A stretch of 64,000 bases of DNA from Campylobacter sp. RM12651 (GCF_022369475.1 NZ_CP059600.1:1302001-1366000); one strand, 5' to 3'. Shown: positions 43,671-52,750, counted from the first letter of the stretch. Notes: generated by a model not told the origin, from the sequence alone. Made by a program: numbers and translations.

Positions 43671-44777
43671 ATGGCACAAGTTAAAATAAATAAAAAAGCA
43701 GCAAAAGTTGCAAAAATCATTAAATTAACAAATGGTGTAGAATTAATACCATTTGGCAATATTGATGGCGGTATTGAAAATATTGAAAAATATTTCAACA
43801 AAAATACTAAGAGTAATAGTTTGACAGATGAACGATTTATAAATACAACCGAAGACTTTTTTAAGCCTGAGGTAGATTTATATAAAATAAAGGATAATAA
43901 CAATGAATTATTTAATAATATTGTTGTAATGCCTTTTGGTAGTGGAAATAAATATAAATTTGCTTTCTGCGAAGGTTTGGGTTTAAATAGAAAAATAAAA
44001 ACCATTTTTGAATTATTTAAAGATGGCTTTAAATATAACTCTATTTTTTACTCAGAGTTAGAAGATATTTTAGCCAAAACTAAGCTCTTAGCTGAACCAA
44101 ATACTTATGGTTTGGTAATGGATTTAGAAGAAACAATAGCTATTGCTAATCGTAGTGATAGCTATGATAACTTCTTAGACAAAGTTGCCGAAAGGCTAGA
44201 TGAAAGTAACTATGCAAACATTGAGTTTGACATAGATAACTTAAAAAAAGAAGTAGTTGAAAAACTACAAAAAACCTACGAGCTAAGCGAAGAAGACATA
44301 GAATTTATAGAAGAATATGTTCTTGAAAATGCTGAGCATATAGGTATTCAAAAATATCAAGTAGCAGAGGTGTTGTCTTATCAAAATCTCAACTATGAAG
44401 ATATATTTACAGGCATTCCTAATAAAGAGAATGCCGAGTTTTTAAAAAATGATTATTGCTCTTCCGAGTTAGACCTTGAACTACTAAGATTGATTGTTAG
44501 CAAAACAAAACCTGAGCGTTTTGTGGAGCAAATGAAACTCTTAGCTGAATACGGCTTAGGCTTGGGAGAGTTTGAATTTGAAGAATTGTATAAGGATTAT
44601 TGCTTTGATTCTACCATTCATAAAAACATTTCTTTGCATGATGCCAAAGAGATTATTCTTTACGAAAAATATGTAAGGAATAGTCTTGAATGGTATGGGT
44701 GTGGAGAAACAAAAGATTTCTTTTTACTTAGCGATTGTCTAAGTGAAAAGGAAAAAGACCAGATAAGGTCTATGTAA
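43671..44777 (+). CDS. Unknown acidic 368-aa protein
   Basis: Not recognised. Strongly acidic, especially residues 120-260 (EDILAKTKLLAEPNTYGLVM; LSEEDIEFIEEYVLENAEHI), with a short basic N-terminus MAQVKINKKAAK. No membrane segment or catalytic motif that I can name. Shares leader type and first residues with the 172-aa gene at 36758. A terminator follows. Could be a DNA-mimic-like or structural protein, but that is only a guess from charge. Confidence 0.6.
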   Translation: MAQVKINKKAAKVAKIIKLTNGVELIPFGNIDGGIENIEKYFNKNTKSNSLTDERFINTTEDFFKPEVDLYKIKDNNNELFNNIVVMPFGSGNKYKFAFCEGLGLNRKIKTIFELFKDGFKYNSIFYSELEDILAKTKLLAEPNTYGLVMDLEETIAIANRSDSYDNFLDKVAERLDESNYANIEFDIDNLKKEVVEKLQKTYELSEEDIEFIEEYVLENAEHIGIQKYQVAEVLSYQNLNYEDIFTGIPNKENAEFLKNDYCSSELDLELLRLIVSKTKPERFVEQMKLLAEYGLGLGEFEFEELYKDYCFDSTIHKNISLHDAKEIILYEKYVRNSLEWYGCGETKDFFLLSDCLSEKEKDQIRSM

Positions 44778-44783
44778 AAAATC

Positions 44784-44810
44784 TAGGGTGCTTTTAGCCC
44801 CTATCTTTTT
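44784..44810 (+). terminator. Rho-independent terminator after the 368-aa gene
   Basis: AGGG-GC / GC-CCCT hairpin with a single bulged T and a TTTTA loop, followed by CTTTTT. It lies between this gene and the convergent parR. Confidence 0.75.
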
Positions 44811-44890
44811 ATTTATTTAAGATACTTTTAAAGTGTTTTTAATAAGTAAAAAAATAAAGGAATTATTAATATTGATAATTCCTTTAATCC

Positions 44891-45220
44891 TTAAAAATCC
44901 ATACCAAATTTAAGTTGTTCTTCTGGATTATTTTCCACAATCTTTTCACTTTTCTGTTCTGTTTCAAAATATTCTTCTGCTTTATAAAGATTATTTTGAT
45001 TGGTTTTTGTCTTTTTATCTACTTTTAAACTTGGCTTTTTTAACAAATCTTCAAGACTATTACAATTTTGAAAAAAAATATCTAATTTACCTTCATTCTC
45101 TAAAATTTTAGCATATTCTATAATTGCTTGTTCTATATAAATTCGTTTATGTTTGCCTAATTTTTTTGCTATATTAATAGCGTTTTCACTTTTTAGCGTT
45201 ATTTGTATTATAATACTCAT
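44891..45220 (-). CDS. parR: ParR-like partition adaptor
   Basis: 109 aa. The N-terminal half IQITLKSENAINIAKKLGKH and EQAIIEYAKILENEG is compatible with the ribbon-helix-helix fold of ParR, which binds centromere repeats; the C-terminal half is charged and probably disordered, the part that contacts ParM filaments. It overlaps the parM end by 35 nt, the classic parM-parR order. Called mainly from this neighbourhood. Confidence 0.7.
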   Translation of the reverse strand: MSIIIQITLKSENAINIAKKLGKHKRIYIEQAIIEYAKILENEGKLDIFFQNCNSLEDLLKKPSLKVDKKTKTNQNNLYKAEEYFETEQKSEKIVENNPEEQLKFGMDF

Positions 45221-46130
45221 AGTAACCTCTTACATTTGCAAATTCGTAAGGTAATTCACTAAAATCAGCTGTTTTTACCAATTCTTTTATTAATTCTTTA
45301 TCTAAAAAATAAGCTCCGCCACCGCTAAAAATCACTAAATTAGCTTCGTATAATATATCTTTTCTTGAAGATAATAAGTTAATTAAATATTCAGTATAAT
45401 TACTCTTTAATGTTTCAATTTCATCTGCGAAACTTATTTCTTCTCCTGCAATTTCTATTTTTTTAGAATTAAAAATTTCTTTTGCTTTTTGTTCAGTAAA
45501 GTTAATTTCATCAAATTTATTTTCTAATATATTTTTCATATCTTGAATGATTTTATTAGCTCCTTGCTCATTTGCAAAGCAATCCGATGGTATAGGTTCT
45601 CCATCCTTATAAGCTAAAATATCAAGCGTGTTATATCCTACATCAACTACATAGACTAAACCTTTTTTATTACCTTGATAACTATCAAAAATGCCTCTAC
45701 CTTGTGGTCTAATTTTTACTCTTCCCTCAAAATCAACAAGTTCATCATTTATATAAAATTTATTAAGTATTTTCCCAAAGTCATTTGTGTATTTAAAATT
45801 AAATACAGATAAACCCGTAACTAAGGTTCTTTTCTTGCCATCATTTAAATCAATATTTGCTAGTTTTAGTGCGTGATAGACTAATAAAGGTGCATAACTT
45901 AAAAGATATTGTATATTTCTTGTATTCATCGCATTGTTGATTTTTTTATCAACTAAGTATTTTTTTCCATTATAAAGATATTCATTTTTAGGGGGAACAT
46001 TATCGGATAATAGTTTGTATTTTTCTATCTCAACACCTTTCAAACAAATAGCATTTGGAAACTTAAATTCTTTTCCATTTGCTAAGACTTTTACATCTCC
46101 ATAGCCAATATCGATTGCAATAATCTCCAT
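45186..46130 (-). CDS. parM: ParM-type actin-like partition ATPase
   Basis: 314 aa from the chosen ATG. MEIIAIDIGYGDVKVL is the phosphate-1 motif of the actin/Hsp70 fold, VVDVGYNTLDILAYKDG (about residue 163) phosphate-2, and VIFSGGGAYFLDKEL (about 280) the adenosine motif. ParM filaments push plasmid copies apart. I start it at 46130 because GAAAGGATTAAAACG lies just before this ATG; a longer frame to 46211 has no such site. The presence of a partition system says the element can exist as a plasmid. Confidence 0.88.
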   Translation of the reverse strand: MEIIAIDIGYGDVKVLANGKEFKFPNAICLKGVEIEKYKLLSDNVPPKNEYLYNGKKYLVDKKINNAMNTRNIQYLLSYAPLLVYHALKLANIDLNDGKKRTLVTGLSVFNFKYTNDFGKILNKFYINDELVDFEGRVKIRPQGRGIFDSYQGNKKGLVYVVDVGYNTLDILAYKDGEPIPSDCFANEQGANKIIQDMKNILENKFDEINFTEQKAKEIFNSKKIEIAGEEISFADEIETLKSNYTEYLINLLSSRKDILYEANLVIFSGGGAYFLDKELIKELVKTADFSELPYEFANVRGYYEYYNTNNAKK

Positions 46131-46830
46131 CGTTTTAATCCTTTCAATTTTTATTTTTTCTAGCTTTTCTAGATTATGAAGTATTATACAATCATTTTTT
46201 AATAAATGCAATACTATTGTATAAACATTGAATAAAAAATGTTAAAAAATTGAATAATTTTATTTTTTACAATAAAACATACTTTTTTATATGTTTATTC
46301 AATTAACTATAAATGTTTTATAATTGTTTAATCAATTAATATCAATTTTTTAATAACTATATAAATAAGGAAAATATTAAATCTATTTTATTAGTATTAT
46401 TTAATTAACAATATTTTTTTAGATTTATTTGTATGTAAATATTGATAAGAATTTTTTAAAATCAAGTGATATTAAAATTCAAATTATATATAACCACTAT
46501 AAGTTTTCTTTTATCGTTTAATTTAAAAATTTTATATTTAAATTTATTTAATTTGTTTTTTGGCTATATTAGTGTGCTTTTTCTTCCCCCAATAAAAAAA
46601 CCCACAATCATCTATATATAATATAGATTATATATGTATTTTATCCCTTTATTTTTGTTAAAAAAGGACTTTTACTCCTAGTATATTAGTATATTTTTTC
46701 TTCCCCCAATAAAAAAACCCACAATATATTAGTATATTTTTTCTTCCCCTTATACAAAATTAATTATTTAATCAATTGTAAGTATTGCTGATTTTTAAGC
46801 TATATTTTTTTTAAAAAAATAGGAGTTTTT
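46131..46830. other. 700-nt AT-rich non-coding region with repeats: candidate centromere/origin
   Basis: No gene. Close to parM are repeated half-palindromes of the type ATTGAATAA (46227, 46249) and inverted TTTATTCAATT / TTTAATCAATT (46295, 46328). Farther on, a 44-nt direct repeat occurs at 46565-46608 and 46682-46725 (from TATATTAGT to CCCACAAT, including CTTCCCCCAATAAAAAAACC), with a third partial copy at 46725-46749. Such repeats upstream of parM are typical of parC; the 44-nt units could also be replication iterons or repeated promoters. The region is among the most AT-rich in the window. Confidence 0.6.
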
Positions 46831-47244
46831 ATGAATAAAAAATATAATGAAATGGCTTTTAGTTGGTATAAAAAAGCTTATACGAAAAAACTATTAAATA
46901 ATAAACCTGTTACTAAAAAAGAATTCTCTTCTTTTATGAAAGCTACTATTTTTTCTCAAGTATCAGATGAGTATTCAAATCAAGTTAATGTTATTATCCA
47001 TAAAACTTTCAATTATGCAAAAGATAGAGTAAAGAAAAAAGTAGCACAAATAGATAAGAGTAATGCTATACAAAAAATAAAAATAGAATTACCAAACCTA
47101 GAATTAAATAAAGCCTTAAAATTTGCGATTTTAAATGACTTAATAAGTTGCAATAATACAGATAGTGAAAGAATGACTAATTTTTTAAAAATACTAGATA
47201 ACGATAACAATCAAAATAAAAAACAAGGGGATAAAAATGAATAA
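46831..47244 (+). CDS. Unknown 137-aa protein preceding trbC
   Basis: Not recognised. Basic, helical, no signal peptide (MNKKYNEMAFSWYKKAYTKK). The stop overlaps the start of the trbC-like gene by 8 nt, so it belongs to the same operon and may be a transfer-region accessory protein. AATAGGAGTTTTT precedes its ATG, directly after the repeat region. Confidence 0.55.
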   Translation: MNKKYNEMAFSWYKKAYTKKLLNNKPVTKKEFSSFMKATIFSQVSDEYSNQVNVIIHKTFNYAKDRVKKKVAQIDKSNAIQKIKIELPNLELNKALKFAILNDLISCNNTDSERMTNFLKILDNDNNQNKKQGDKNE

Positions 47245-48091
47245 ATATAAACTCGTGTTAAGTTTATTTCTTTGCTCTTTTTTAATGGCGAATGATAATT
47301 CTGATAAAAATATATTTAATAAAAAATATCAACAAGCAGATAATAATGTAGTAATACTTAAAAATGATACTTATAATATAAATGATTTAAAAAATCAAAA
47401 TCTAAAAGAAAATATTGATTTAACTATAGACAATAACTTTATAATTCAGAATAAAAACAACGACATTATTAATTCAACACAACAACTCAACAATATTATC
47501 AATAATGAAAATTATAAAAACAATTTCATTAATGCAAAAAAAGATTTACTATACGATTTAAATAGTAATGCAAGTAGTGAGTTAATTCAAAAATTGCAAA
47601 GTTATAATGACAATACAAACAATCTTTTATTAAAAAACGAGAGAATATTTATTGTTCTTAGCTCTTCTTTATCAAAAGAATTAATTAAAAACTATTTTAT
47701 TTCAGTAAGCAAATCTCCCCAAGATTTCGCATTTGTTTTGCGAGGCGTTATAGGAAATGATTTAAAAAAACTTGTTCCTACAATAAATTATTTTAAAGAT
47801 TTAAATACTATCTCAAAGCAAGGTTTTGATTTATCAATAAATCCAAAAATTATTCAAGCATATAACATCACTAAAGTTCCTGCTATTGTGTATATTAAAA
47901 ACTATAACAATATACTAGAACAACACGAACAATATGAAGATAAGCAAATTAATTCTAGCGATGATAATGTTTTTATTTTTTATGGGGATATGGCTTTAGA
48001 ATATGCGTTAGAACAAATAAACAAAAAAGCTAATTCCCAATCATTACAAACTTTGATTAAAAAATTGCAAGTAAGCGAGTTTTATAAATGA
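47237..48091 (+). CDS. trbC: F-type conjugation pilus-assembly protein TrbC
   Basis: 284 aa. Signal peptide (YKLVLSLFLCSFLMA), a low-complexity Asn-rich middle, and a C-terminal thioredoxin-like domain. The C-terminal reads IFIVLSSSLSKELIKNYF, AFVLRGVIGNDLKKLVPTI, LSINPKIIQAYNITKVPAIV, the TrbC pattern (SxSM-like start, RGL, DPxLFxxFxVxxVPxFV). It acts in the periplasm in F-type pilus assembly. Overlaps the TraF-like gene by 4 nt. Confidence 0.82.
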   Translation: MNKYKLVLSLFLCSFLMANDNSDKNIFNKKYQQADNNVVILKNDTYNINDLKNQNLKENIDLTIDNNFIIQNKNNDIINSTQQLNNIINNENYKNNFINAKKDLLYDLNSNASSELIQKLQSYNDNTNNLLLKNERIFIVLSSSLSKELIKNYFISVSKSPQDFAFVLRGVIGNDLKKLVPTINYFKDLNTISKQGFDLSINPKIIQAYNITKVPAIVYIKNYNNILEQHEQYEDKQINSSDDNVFIFYGDMALEYALEQINKKANSQSLQTLIKKLQVSEFYK

Positions 48092-48849
48092 AGAATATAC
48101 TATTTCATACAATTATATTAAGCACAATAATATCAAATAGCTTATTTTCATTAGATAATTTTTATGATGATAAAAAGCGTGGTTGGTTTTACTATGAAAA
48201 AATGCCTATTCAAAAAGAAAAAAAGAAAAAAGAAGAAAAAAAACCTAAAGAACCTATTGTTTTCACACAAATTAGCCAAATACCTTTAAACTCTTTAAAC
48301 TCTCTTACAGCACAAGAGTTTAGACAAGCTTTTGAATTAGCTAAAGATACAGCTGTAATGAACCCTACCCAAGAAAATGTATTAGCTGTGCAAATAATGA
48401 ATAATTTTATGAGTAATAATGCTAGTGAATTTACTTCTAGTTGGCAAAAAAACCTACTTGATAAAAACAATCTCATCATAGCAGATACTCCAACGACAAC
48501 TTTTGAAAGCAATCAAATCAAAAAAGAAAAAAAAGCTAAAGAAAAAGCATTTTTTGAAAACTCTGAATTAAACTACTTTGTATTCTATGATAAAGTAGAT
48601 GATAAGTTATTAAATATAAAACGACTAATATCAACTATGCCTTATCAAGTTCCAACTAAATATATCAACATTCTTGAATATCCAAATATGAAAAAAGAAT
48701 ATAATTTAGAACACTTTCCAAGTATATATGCAATTACTCCAACGCAAAAAAAGAGAATATCTAATGGAAATTTGCTAACACAAGACTTAATTATATATTT
48801 CACTATGTTTCAGCTAGATAAGGATAAAAAGGAAATTAATAATGAATAA
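48088..48849 (+). CDS. traF: F-type conjugation protein TraF
   Basis: 253 aa. Signal peptide, then KKRGWFYYEKMP (the GWxWY start of mature TraF), a Lys/Glu-rich linker, LNSLTAQEFRQAFELAKDTA, NPTQENVLAVQIMNNFM, and a C-terminal thioredoxin-like region that lacks a CxxC pair. TraF works with TrbC, TraH, TraW in the periplasmic part of the F-type secretion channel. Only these two of that set are next to each other here; the rest may lie beyond 64 kb. Confidence 0.82.
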   Translation: MKNILFHTIILSTIISNSLFSLDNFYDDKKRGWFYYEKMPIQKEKKKKEEKKPKEPIVFTQISQIPLNSLNSLTAQEFRQAFELAKDTAVMNPTQENVLAVQIMNNFMSNNASEFTSSWQKNLLDKNNLIIADTPTTTFESNQIKKEKKAKEKAFFENSELNYFVFYDKVDDKLLNIKRLISTMPYQVPTKYINILEYPNMKKEYNLEHFPSIYAITPTQKKRISNGNLLTQDLIIYFTMFQLDKDKKEINNE

Positions 48850-48874
48850 ATATTTTTATTTTTAAAGGCTTACA

Positions 48875-49455
48875 ATGAAAAAAACTACAAGTGCTGATAT
48901 TATTTATGGTAAAGGTAATAACGATGAGTGCTACACACCAGCATACGCCGTATATCCCATACTAGAGTATTTAAAAGGCAATGAAGTAATTTGGTGTCCT
49001 TTTGATACAGAAAAAAGCAATTTTGTTAAGATTTTTAAAGATAAAGGACATAAAGTAATATATTCTCATATTTCTAAGGGTCAAGATTTTTTAAGATATG
49101 AACCGAAAGAACAATGGGATATTATCATATCTAATCACCATTCACGAATAAAAAACTTATGTTTGAAAGAGCATTAAGCTTTAATAAGCCATTTGCTTTA
49201 ATTATGTCAAATGCGTGGCTTAATGATTCAGCACCAAAATATCTATTTAAGCATAAAGATTTAGAACTTCTTATGTTTGATAAAAGAATTGAGTTTTTAA
49301 ATCAAAACTATGAACAAATAGGTAATCGTGTGTCTTTTAGTTCATCTTATTATTGCTACAAGCTTTTACCAAAACAAATAGTTATTAAAAACTTACAAGT
49401 AAGCAAAGAACATTTGGTTTATGATGAAAACAATTTGTTTAAAGGACTAATATGA
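48875..49455 (+). pseudogene. Adenine-specific DNA methyltransferase, frameshifted at its catalytic motif
   Basis: Two frames join into one protein. The first (48875-49177) has GNNDECYTPAYAVYPILEYL, VIWCPFDTEKSNFVKIF and DIIISN; the second (from about 49136) continues MFERALSFNKPFALIMSN to the end. Adding one C after AAT at 49133-49135 restores NPPF, the N6-adenine methyltransferase active-site motif, followed by TNKKLMFERAL. As written the motif reads NHHS and a stop follows at 49177. Phage-type orphan enzyme; broken here or a sequencing error. Confidence 0.8.
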
Positions 49456-49495
49456 TAAAAATACAAAAAAACTTATAGTAAAGGCTTATAATATA

Positions 49496-49996
49496 ATGTT
49501 TAAACAACGCTTATGCCAAATAAAAATAAGAAATCAAAAAAAAATATATTTTCTACTCTTTGATAAAGAACTCAGCTTAATTACGCTAAATGAAGATTTT
49601 AAACATCCTAAGTGGGAAAAATTTAGCTTGTTGGTATATGACTATAAAAACTATGTTGGTTTTCTTAACATAAAGGATTTTATAGAATTAATTATTGACA
49701 CAATTAAACACCTACTTAATATCAATATAACAAATAAAGATATTGATTTTATATTTATAAAAAATGAAAAGGAATTTGTAATCAACTTATTTAAAAACAA
49801 CATACAAATCCAAGAAAAACAATATTCTTTTTTTAGTAGATTTAGACATTTTTTCGCAAGTATTAAAAATAGAGATTTACCTCATCGTTTAATTAATAAA
49901 ATGAATTATGAAAGATTTGACAATAATCAATATTCCTATGAAAGCAATCTAATAGATACAATTAGCAAAATAAATAAAATAATACTAAAAATATAG
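49496..49996 (+). CDS. Unknown 166-aa protein
   Basis: Not recognised. Soluble, with a beta-rich start (CQIKIRNQKKIYFLLFDKEL) and a basic helical end. It follows the broken methyltransferase by 40 nt and has a poor ribosome-binding site (AAAGGCTTATAAT). Confidence is limited by the strong AT bias. Confidence 0.45.
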   Translation: MFKQRLCQIKIRNQKKIYFLLFDKELSLITLNEDFKHPKWEKFSLLVYDYKNYVGFLNIKDFIELIIDTIKHLLNINITNKDIDFIFIKNEKEFVINLFKNNIQIQEKQYSFFSRFRHFFASIKNRDLPHRLINKMNYERFDNNQYSYESNLIDTISKINKIILKI

Positions 49997-50025
49997 TATA
50001 TTTAATATTAAATTAAGTATTATAT

Positions 50026-50048
50026 ACTATAATTTTAGTATAAAATAA
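50026..50048 (+). promoter_or_regulatory. Element promoter box
   Basis: ACTATAATTTTAGTATAAAA (then TAA) lies 17 nt before the ATG of the next gene. Nearly the same box occurs at 59437-59460 and, more diverged, in the 72-nt repeat at 55424 and 57865. It contains two overlapping -10-like hexamers (TATAAT, TATAAA). Confidence 0.55.
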
Positions 50049-50064
50049 CAAAAAAGGAAAATTT

Positions 50065-50358
50065 ATGAAAAATAAATCAATTAAAGTATATGGGTCTGAT
50101 AGAGTTATAGGTAGTGAAGTATTAAAAATTACTGATTTTATAAAATTGCTTGAAAAAGCAAAAGAAGAATTTGGCGAAGATTGTTATATCGTAAGTCAAT
50201 TTAAAGATGGTGGTGGCGATTATGATGGATATTATGCGATTAATGGATTTGAAATTGTTAAAGAAGATGGTAATACATTATTAAATTTTGATTTTTGTCT
50301 AGGCTTGTCTAATTATGACAATACAAGAACATTAAACTCATATCTTGATAAAAAATAA
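50065..50358 (+). CDS. Unknown 97-aa protein
   Basis: Not recognised. Small acidic protein with LEKAKEEFGEDCYIVSQF and GGGDYDGYYAINGFEIV, a mixed alpha/beta arrangement that could be one domain. It has its own promoter box and AAAAGGAAAATTT before the ATG, so it begins a new transcription unit of small genes. Confidence 0.55.
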   Translation: MKNKSIKVYGSDRVIGSEVLKITDFIKLLEKAKEEFGEDCYIVSQFKDGGGDYDGYYAINGFEIVKEDGNTLLNFDFCLGLSNYDNTRTLNSYLDKK

Positions 50359-50373
50359 TTTTAAGGAGTAAAA

Positions 50374-50814
50374 ATGATTTTAAAAACAATAAAAGATTTT
50401 GATAGTTTAGTTGCTAAAAAAGTATTTGAATATATTAAAAAAAATATCAAAGAAAAAGATTTAACCAAACAAACTATGAAGTTTTTTTACGCTTATCAAA
50501 ACTCTAAAAACCAAATACATTTATATGATTTAGAAATATTAAGTGAGTTTGCATTAAGTAAAGTAATTGAAGAACTTGAGCTTAAAAACAAAGGTTATTA
50601 TAGAGTATATATTGCATTAGGTTGTTTGACAGACCCTAACGAATATGAATTAGATGATGATTTTTTAAAAGATTACAACTTTATCATTTCTTTTTTAAAG
50701 GATAAGGACATTAGGATATTAGAGTTAGAAGAGATACTTAAAGAAAATCAGCTTGAAAAAACCATTCAAGAATATATTGAGCAAAATAAAAACACAAAAA
50801 AGGATTTAAGATGA
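50374..50814 (+). CDS. Unknown 146-aa protein
   Basis: Not recognised. All-helical, charged (KVFEYIKKNIKEKDLTKQT; IRILELEEILKENQLEKT). AAGGAGTAAAA precedes the ATG; 4-nt overlap with the next gene. Member of the 50-52.6 kb small-gene operon. Confidence 0.5.
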   Translation: MILKTIKDFDSLVAKKVFEYIKKNIKEKDLTKQTMKFFYAYQNSKNQIHLYDLEILSEFALSKVIEELELKNKGYYRVYIALGCLTDPNEYELDDDFLKDYNFIISFLKDKDIRILELEEILKENQLEKTIQEYIEQNKNTKKDLR

Positions 50815-51314
50815 ATAAAGAGAATTATTTTGAAAAAGGTGCAGTTGAAAAAGTGCAAGGGTTAAAAAGCTTTTTGTTTAATTATAGAATATATCTACAT
50901 AGCGAACAAGTAGAACAGACTTATTATAGTGGCTGCAGTTGTATAAATTCCACTATTACAGAATATAGGGGAGATTTATTTGGCAAAATGGGAAACATTA
51001 GATTTTCAACAAATTATCACGATAAAAAATTCAATGCAAGTTCAATACATATAATATATAAGCGTAATGTTAGCGATATTACAAAAAGAAAACTAGAGCT
51101 AGTTTTGAATGATTTAGGAAAAAAGCTAACTGAAAATCTAACAGAAGAAGATAAAAAATGGAGCAATGCTTATGCTAAAAAAGGTGCAGGTTATCTTGAT
51201 TATTTAGAAATTAAGTTTTTTACACGCTACCACGATATAAACGAATTAGGGCAGATGTTTATGGAAACATTTAGCAAGTTTTTTAGATTAAACGATAAAA
51301 AGGATAAAAGATGA
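50811..51314 (+). CDS. Unknown 167-aa protein, first of a tandem paralogue pair
   Basis: Not recognised. The start YFEKGAVEKVQGLKSFLFNY and end (YHDINELGQMFMETFSKFF) match those of the next protein (YFEKGSLDTIGLTDFLKKYG; HHRIDEIINVFMDLFKKYF), so the two genes arose by tandem duplication and then diverged strongly in the middle. Overlaps its neighbours by 4 nt each. Confidence 0.6.
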   Translation: MNKENYFEKGAVEKVQGLKSFLFNYRIYLHSEQVEQTYYSGCSCINSTITEYRGDLFGKMGNIRFSTNYHDKKFNASSIHIIYKRNVSDITKRKLELVLNDLGKKLTENLTEEDKKWSNAYAKKGAGYLDYLEIKFFTRYHDINELGQMFMETFSKFFRLNDKKDKR

Positions 51315-51811
51315 GTAAAAAGTATTATTTTGAAAAAGGTTCGCTAGATACAATAGGACTAACTGATTTTTTAAAAAAATACGGACTAGAGTTACATAAA
51401 GAAACACAAGGGCAAAGATATGAAAAAAGGATTTCTAAAGAGTTTGTTAATTTTATTGAAACAAGCGTTGTTTATGCAAACCTTGATACCTTAGGCTATA
51501 CTGAAAAAATAGAGTTTATAAGTATTTATAGTAATGATTTTGATGATTGTGATTGTAGCAAAATACAAGTAACGCTTTCATACAATATTGACGCAAATAA
51601 AAAGGCGAAATACAACTATCTTTTACAAGAGTTATATCAAACATTATACAAACAAAAACCAAACAATTATGGAAAAATTAACCGCAAAGAAGAGCGTATT
51701 ATAAAAAATTGTTATGTTATAAATGATGAAATCAGTGTATTTTCTGAACATCACAGAATAGATGAAATAATTAATGTTTTTATGGATTTATTTAAAAAAT
51801 ATTTTAATTAA
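51311..51811 (+). CDS. Unknown 166-aa protein, second of the paralogue pair
   Basis: Not recognised. Paralogue of the preceding gene (same first and last 25 residues by pattern). The middle part contains a short Cys/Asp segment (FDDCDCSKIQVTL) in place of the CSCINST segment of its sister. Soluble. Ends the coupled stretch; 69 nt follow before the next gene. Confidence 0.6.
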   Translation: MSKKYYFEKGSLDTIGLTDFLKKYGLELHKETQGQRYEKRISKEFVNFIETSVVYANLDTLGYTEKIEFISIYSNDFDDCDCSKIQVTLSYNIDANKKAKYNYLLQELYQTLYKQKPNNYGKINRKEERIIKNCYVINDEISVFSEHHRIDEIINVFMDLFKKYFN

Positions 51812-51880
51812 GGAGCATAAAGAGTATAAATGATTTATATGTTATTTACATTGAAGAAAAAGAATATTAAGGAGTAAAAA

Positions 51881-52309
51881 ATGAGAAGACAAGTTGTAGA
51901 ACTAATAAAAAAAGAGCGTATAGAAAAAGTAATAAGACACGCAGTAGAAAGACTAGACATTTACAAAGATAAATATCAACAATTTAGCATACTTGAAAGT
52001 GGAGAATATGATTTTGTTTTAGGGAACTTAGCCTTTAATAGATTGTATAAAATGAGTTCTAGTGGTAGGGTGAGTGGAAAAGTTGAATTTTATTTTTATT
52101 TAAATAAAGAAAATAAGAAAATTAAAATTAAGCTATCTTATGAAGATGAAAGTGAAAAGAAATATTGTGATTGCAATATTATAAGTTTTAATAAAAATGA
52201 AAACTATATGCAAAAAGCAGTAGAAGAAGTGATTAAATCAGTAGAAGAAATTAACAAAAATCAAGATTTAGTAGAACTAAGGTGGAAAGGAAATAAAAAT
52301 GAAAGATAG
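51881..52309 (+). CDS. Unknown 142-aa protein
   Basis: Not recognised. Basic helical start (KKERIEKVIRHAVERLDIYK) and a beta-rich middle with FYFYLNKENKKIKIKLSYED. The layout, a short helix, a sheet, and a final helix, is similar in outline to the paralogue pair upstream, but I see no clear identity. Overlaps the next gene by 11 nt. AAGGAGTAAAAA precedes the ATG. Confidence 0.5.
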   Translation: MRRQVVELIKKERIEKVIRHAVERLDIYKDKYQQFSILESGEYDFVLGNLAFNRLYKMSSSGRVSGKVEFYFYLNKENKKIKIKLSYEDESEKKYCDCNIISFNKNENYMQKAVEEVIKSVEEINKNQDLVELRWKGNKNER

Positions 52310-52634
52310 TATAGAGCTTATCCAAAAACAAATAAACTTAATTATTAAAGCTCAAGGCAAATTATTATCTAATTCAATATCAAGCAATACTAAATTAGAT
52401 TTTCTTGTAATACTTAATAAAATGGTGTTTTTACTAAAAGATAAAAATATTAATGGCTTTATAAAATACTTTGAAGAAAGCAAAAAAGAATTTATGGATT
52501 GTAATGATGAGGTGGTAAGTGCATTTTTTATATCTTTAGAAGTTAGTGTATATTTATTAAAAACTCTAATAAGCAATGAAAACACTAAAGAAGAAAACTC
52601 ACAAACAATAAAAACTAATTTTAGCAATGCTTGA
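52299..52634 (+). CDS. Unknown 111-aa helical protein
   Basis: Not recognised. Predicted all-alpha (SIELIQKQINLIIKAQGKLL; VVSAFFISLEVSVYLLKTLI). AAAGGAAATAAAA precedes the ATG. The size and helical pattern resemble the FliS-like or secretion-chaperone class only in outline; no real match claimed. Confidence 0.5.
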   Translation: MKDSIELIQKQINLIIKAQGKLLSNSISSNTKLDFLVILNKMVFLLKDKNINGFIKYFEESKKEFMDCNDEVVSAFFISLEVSVYLLKTLISNENTKEENSQTIKTNFSNA

Positions 52635-52740
52635 TATTAAAGATATGTGCTTTGTAATGAATGCTTTTGCAAATGGAGAAAATATCGCGTATAGACTAAG
52701 AAGTGAAAAAGAAAAAGAAATATTGGTAGTTTTGGGATAA
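52627..52740 (+). CDS. Small 37-aa protein
   Basis: MLDIKDMCFVMNAFANGENI then AYRLRSEKEKEILVVLG. Its ATG lies inside the last codons of the upstream gene (8-nt overlap), so it would be translated by coupling; no independent ribosome-binding site. Weakly supported but in a consistent operon position. Confidence 0.4.
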   Translation: MLDIKDMCFVMNAFANGENIAYRLRSEKEKEILVVLG

Positions 52741-52750
52741 GGAGATTTTA

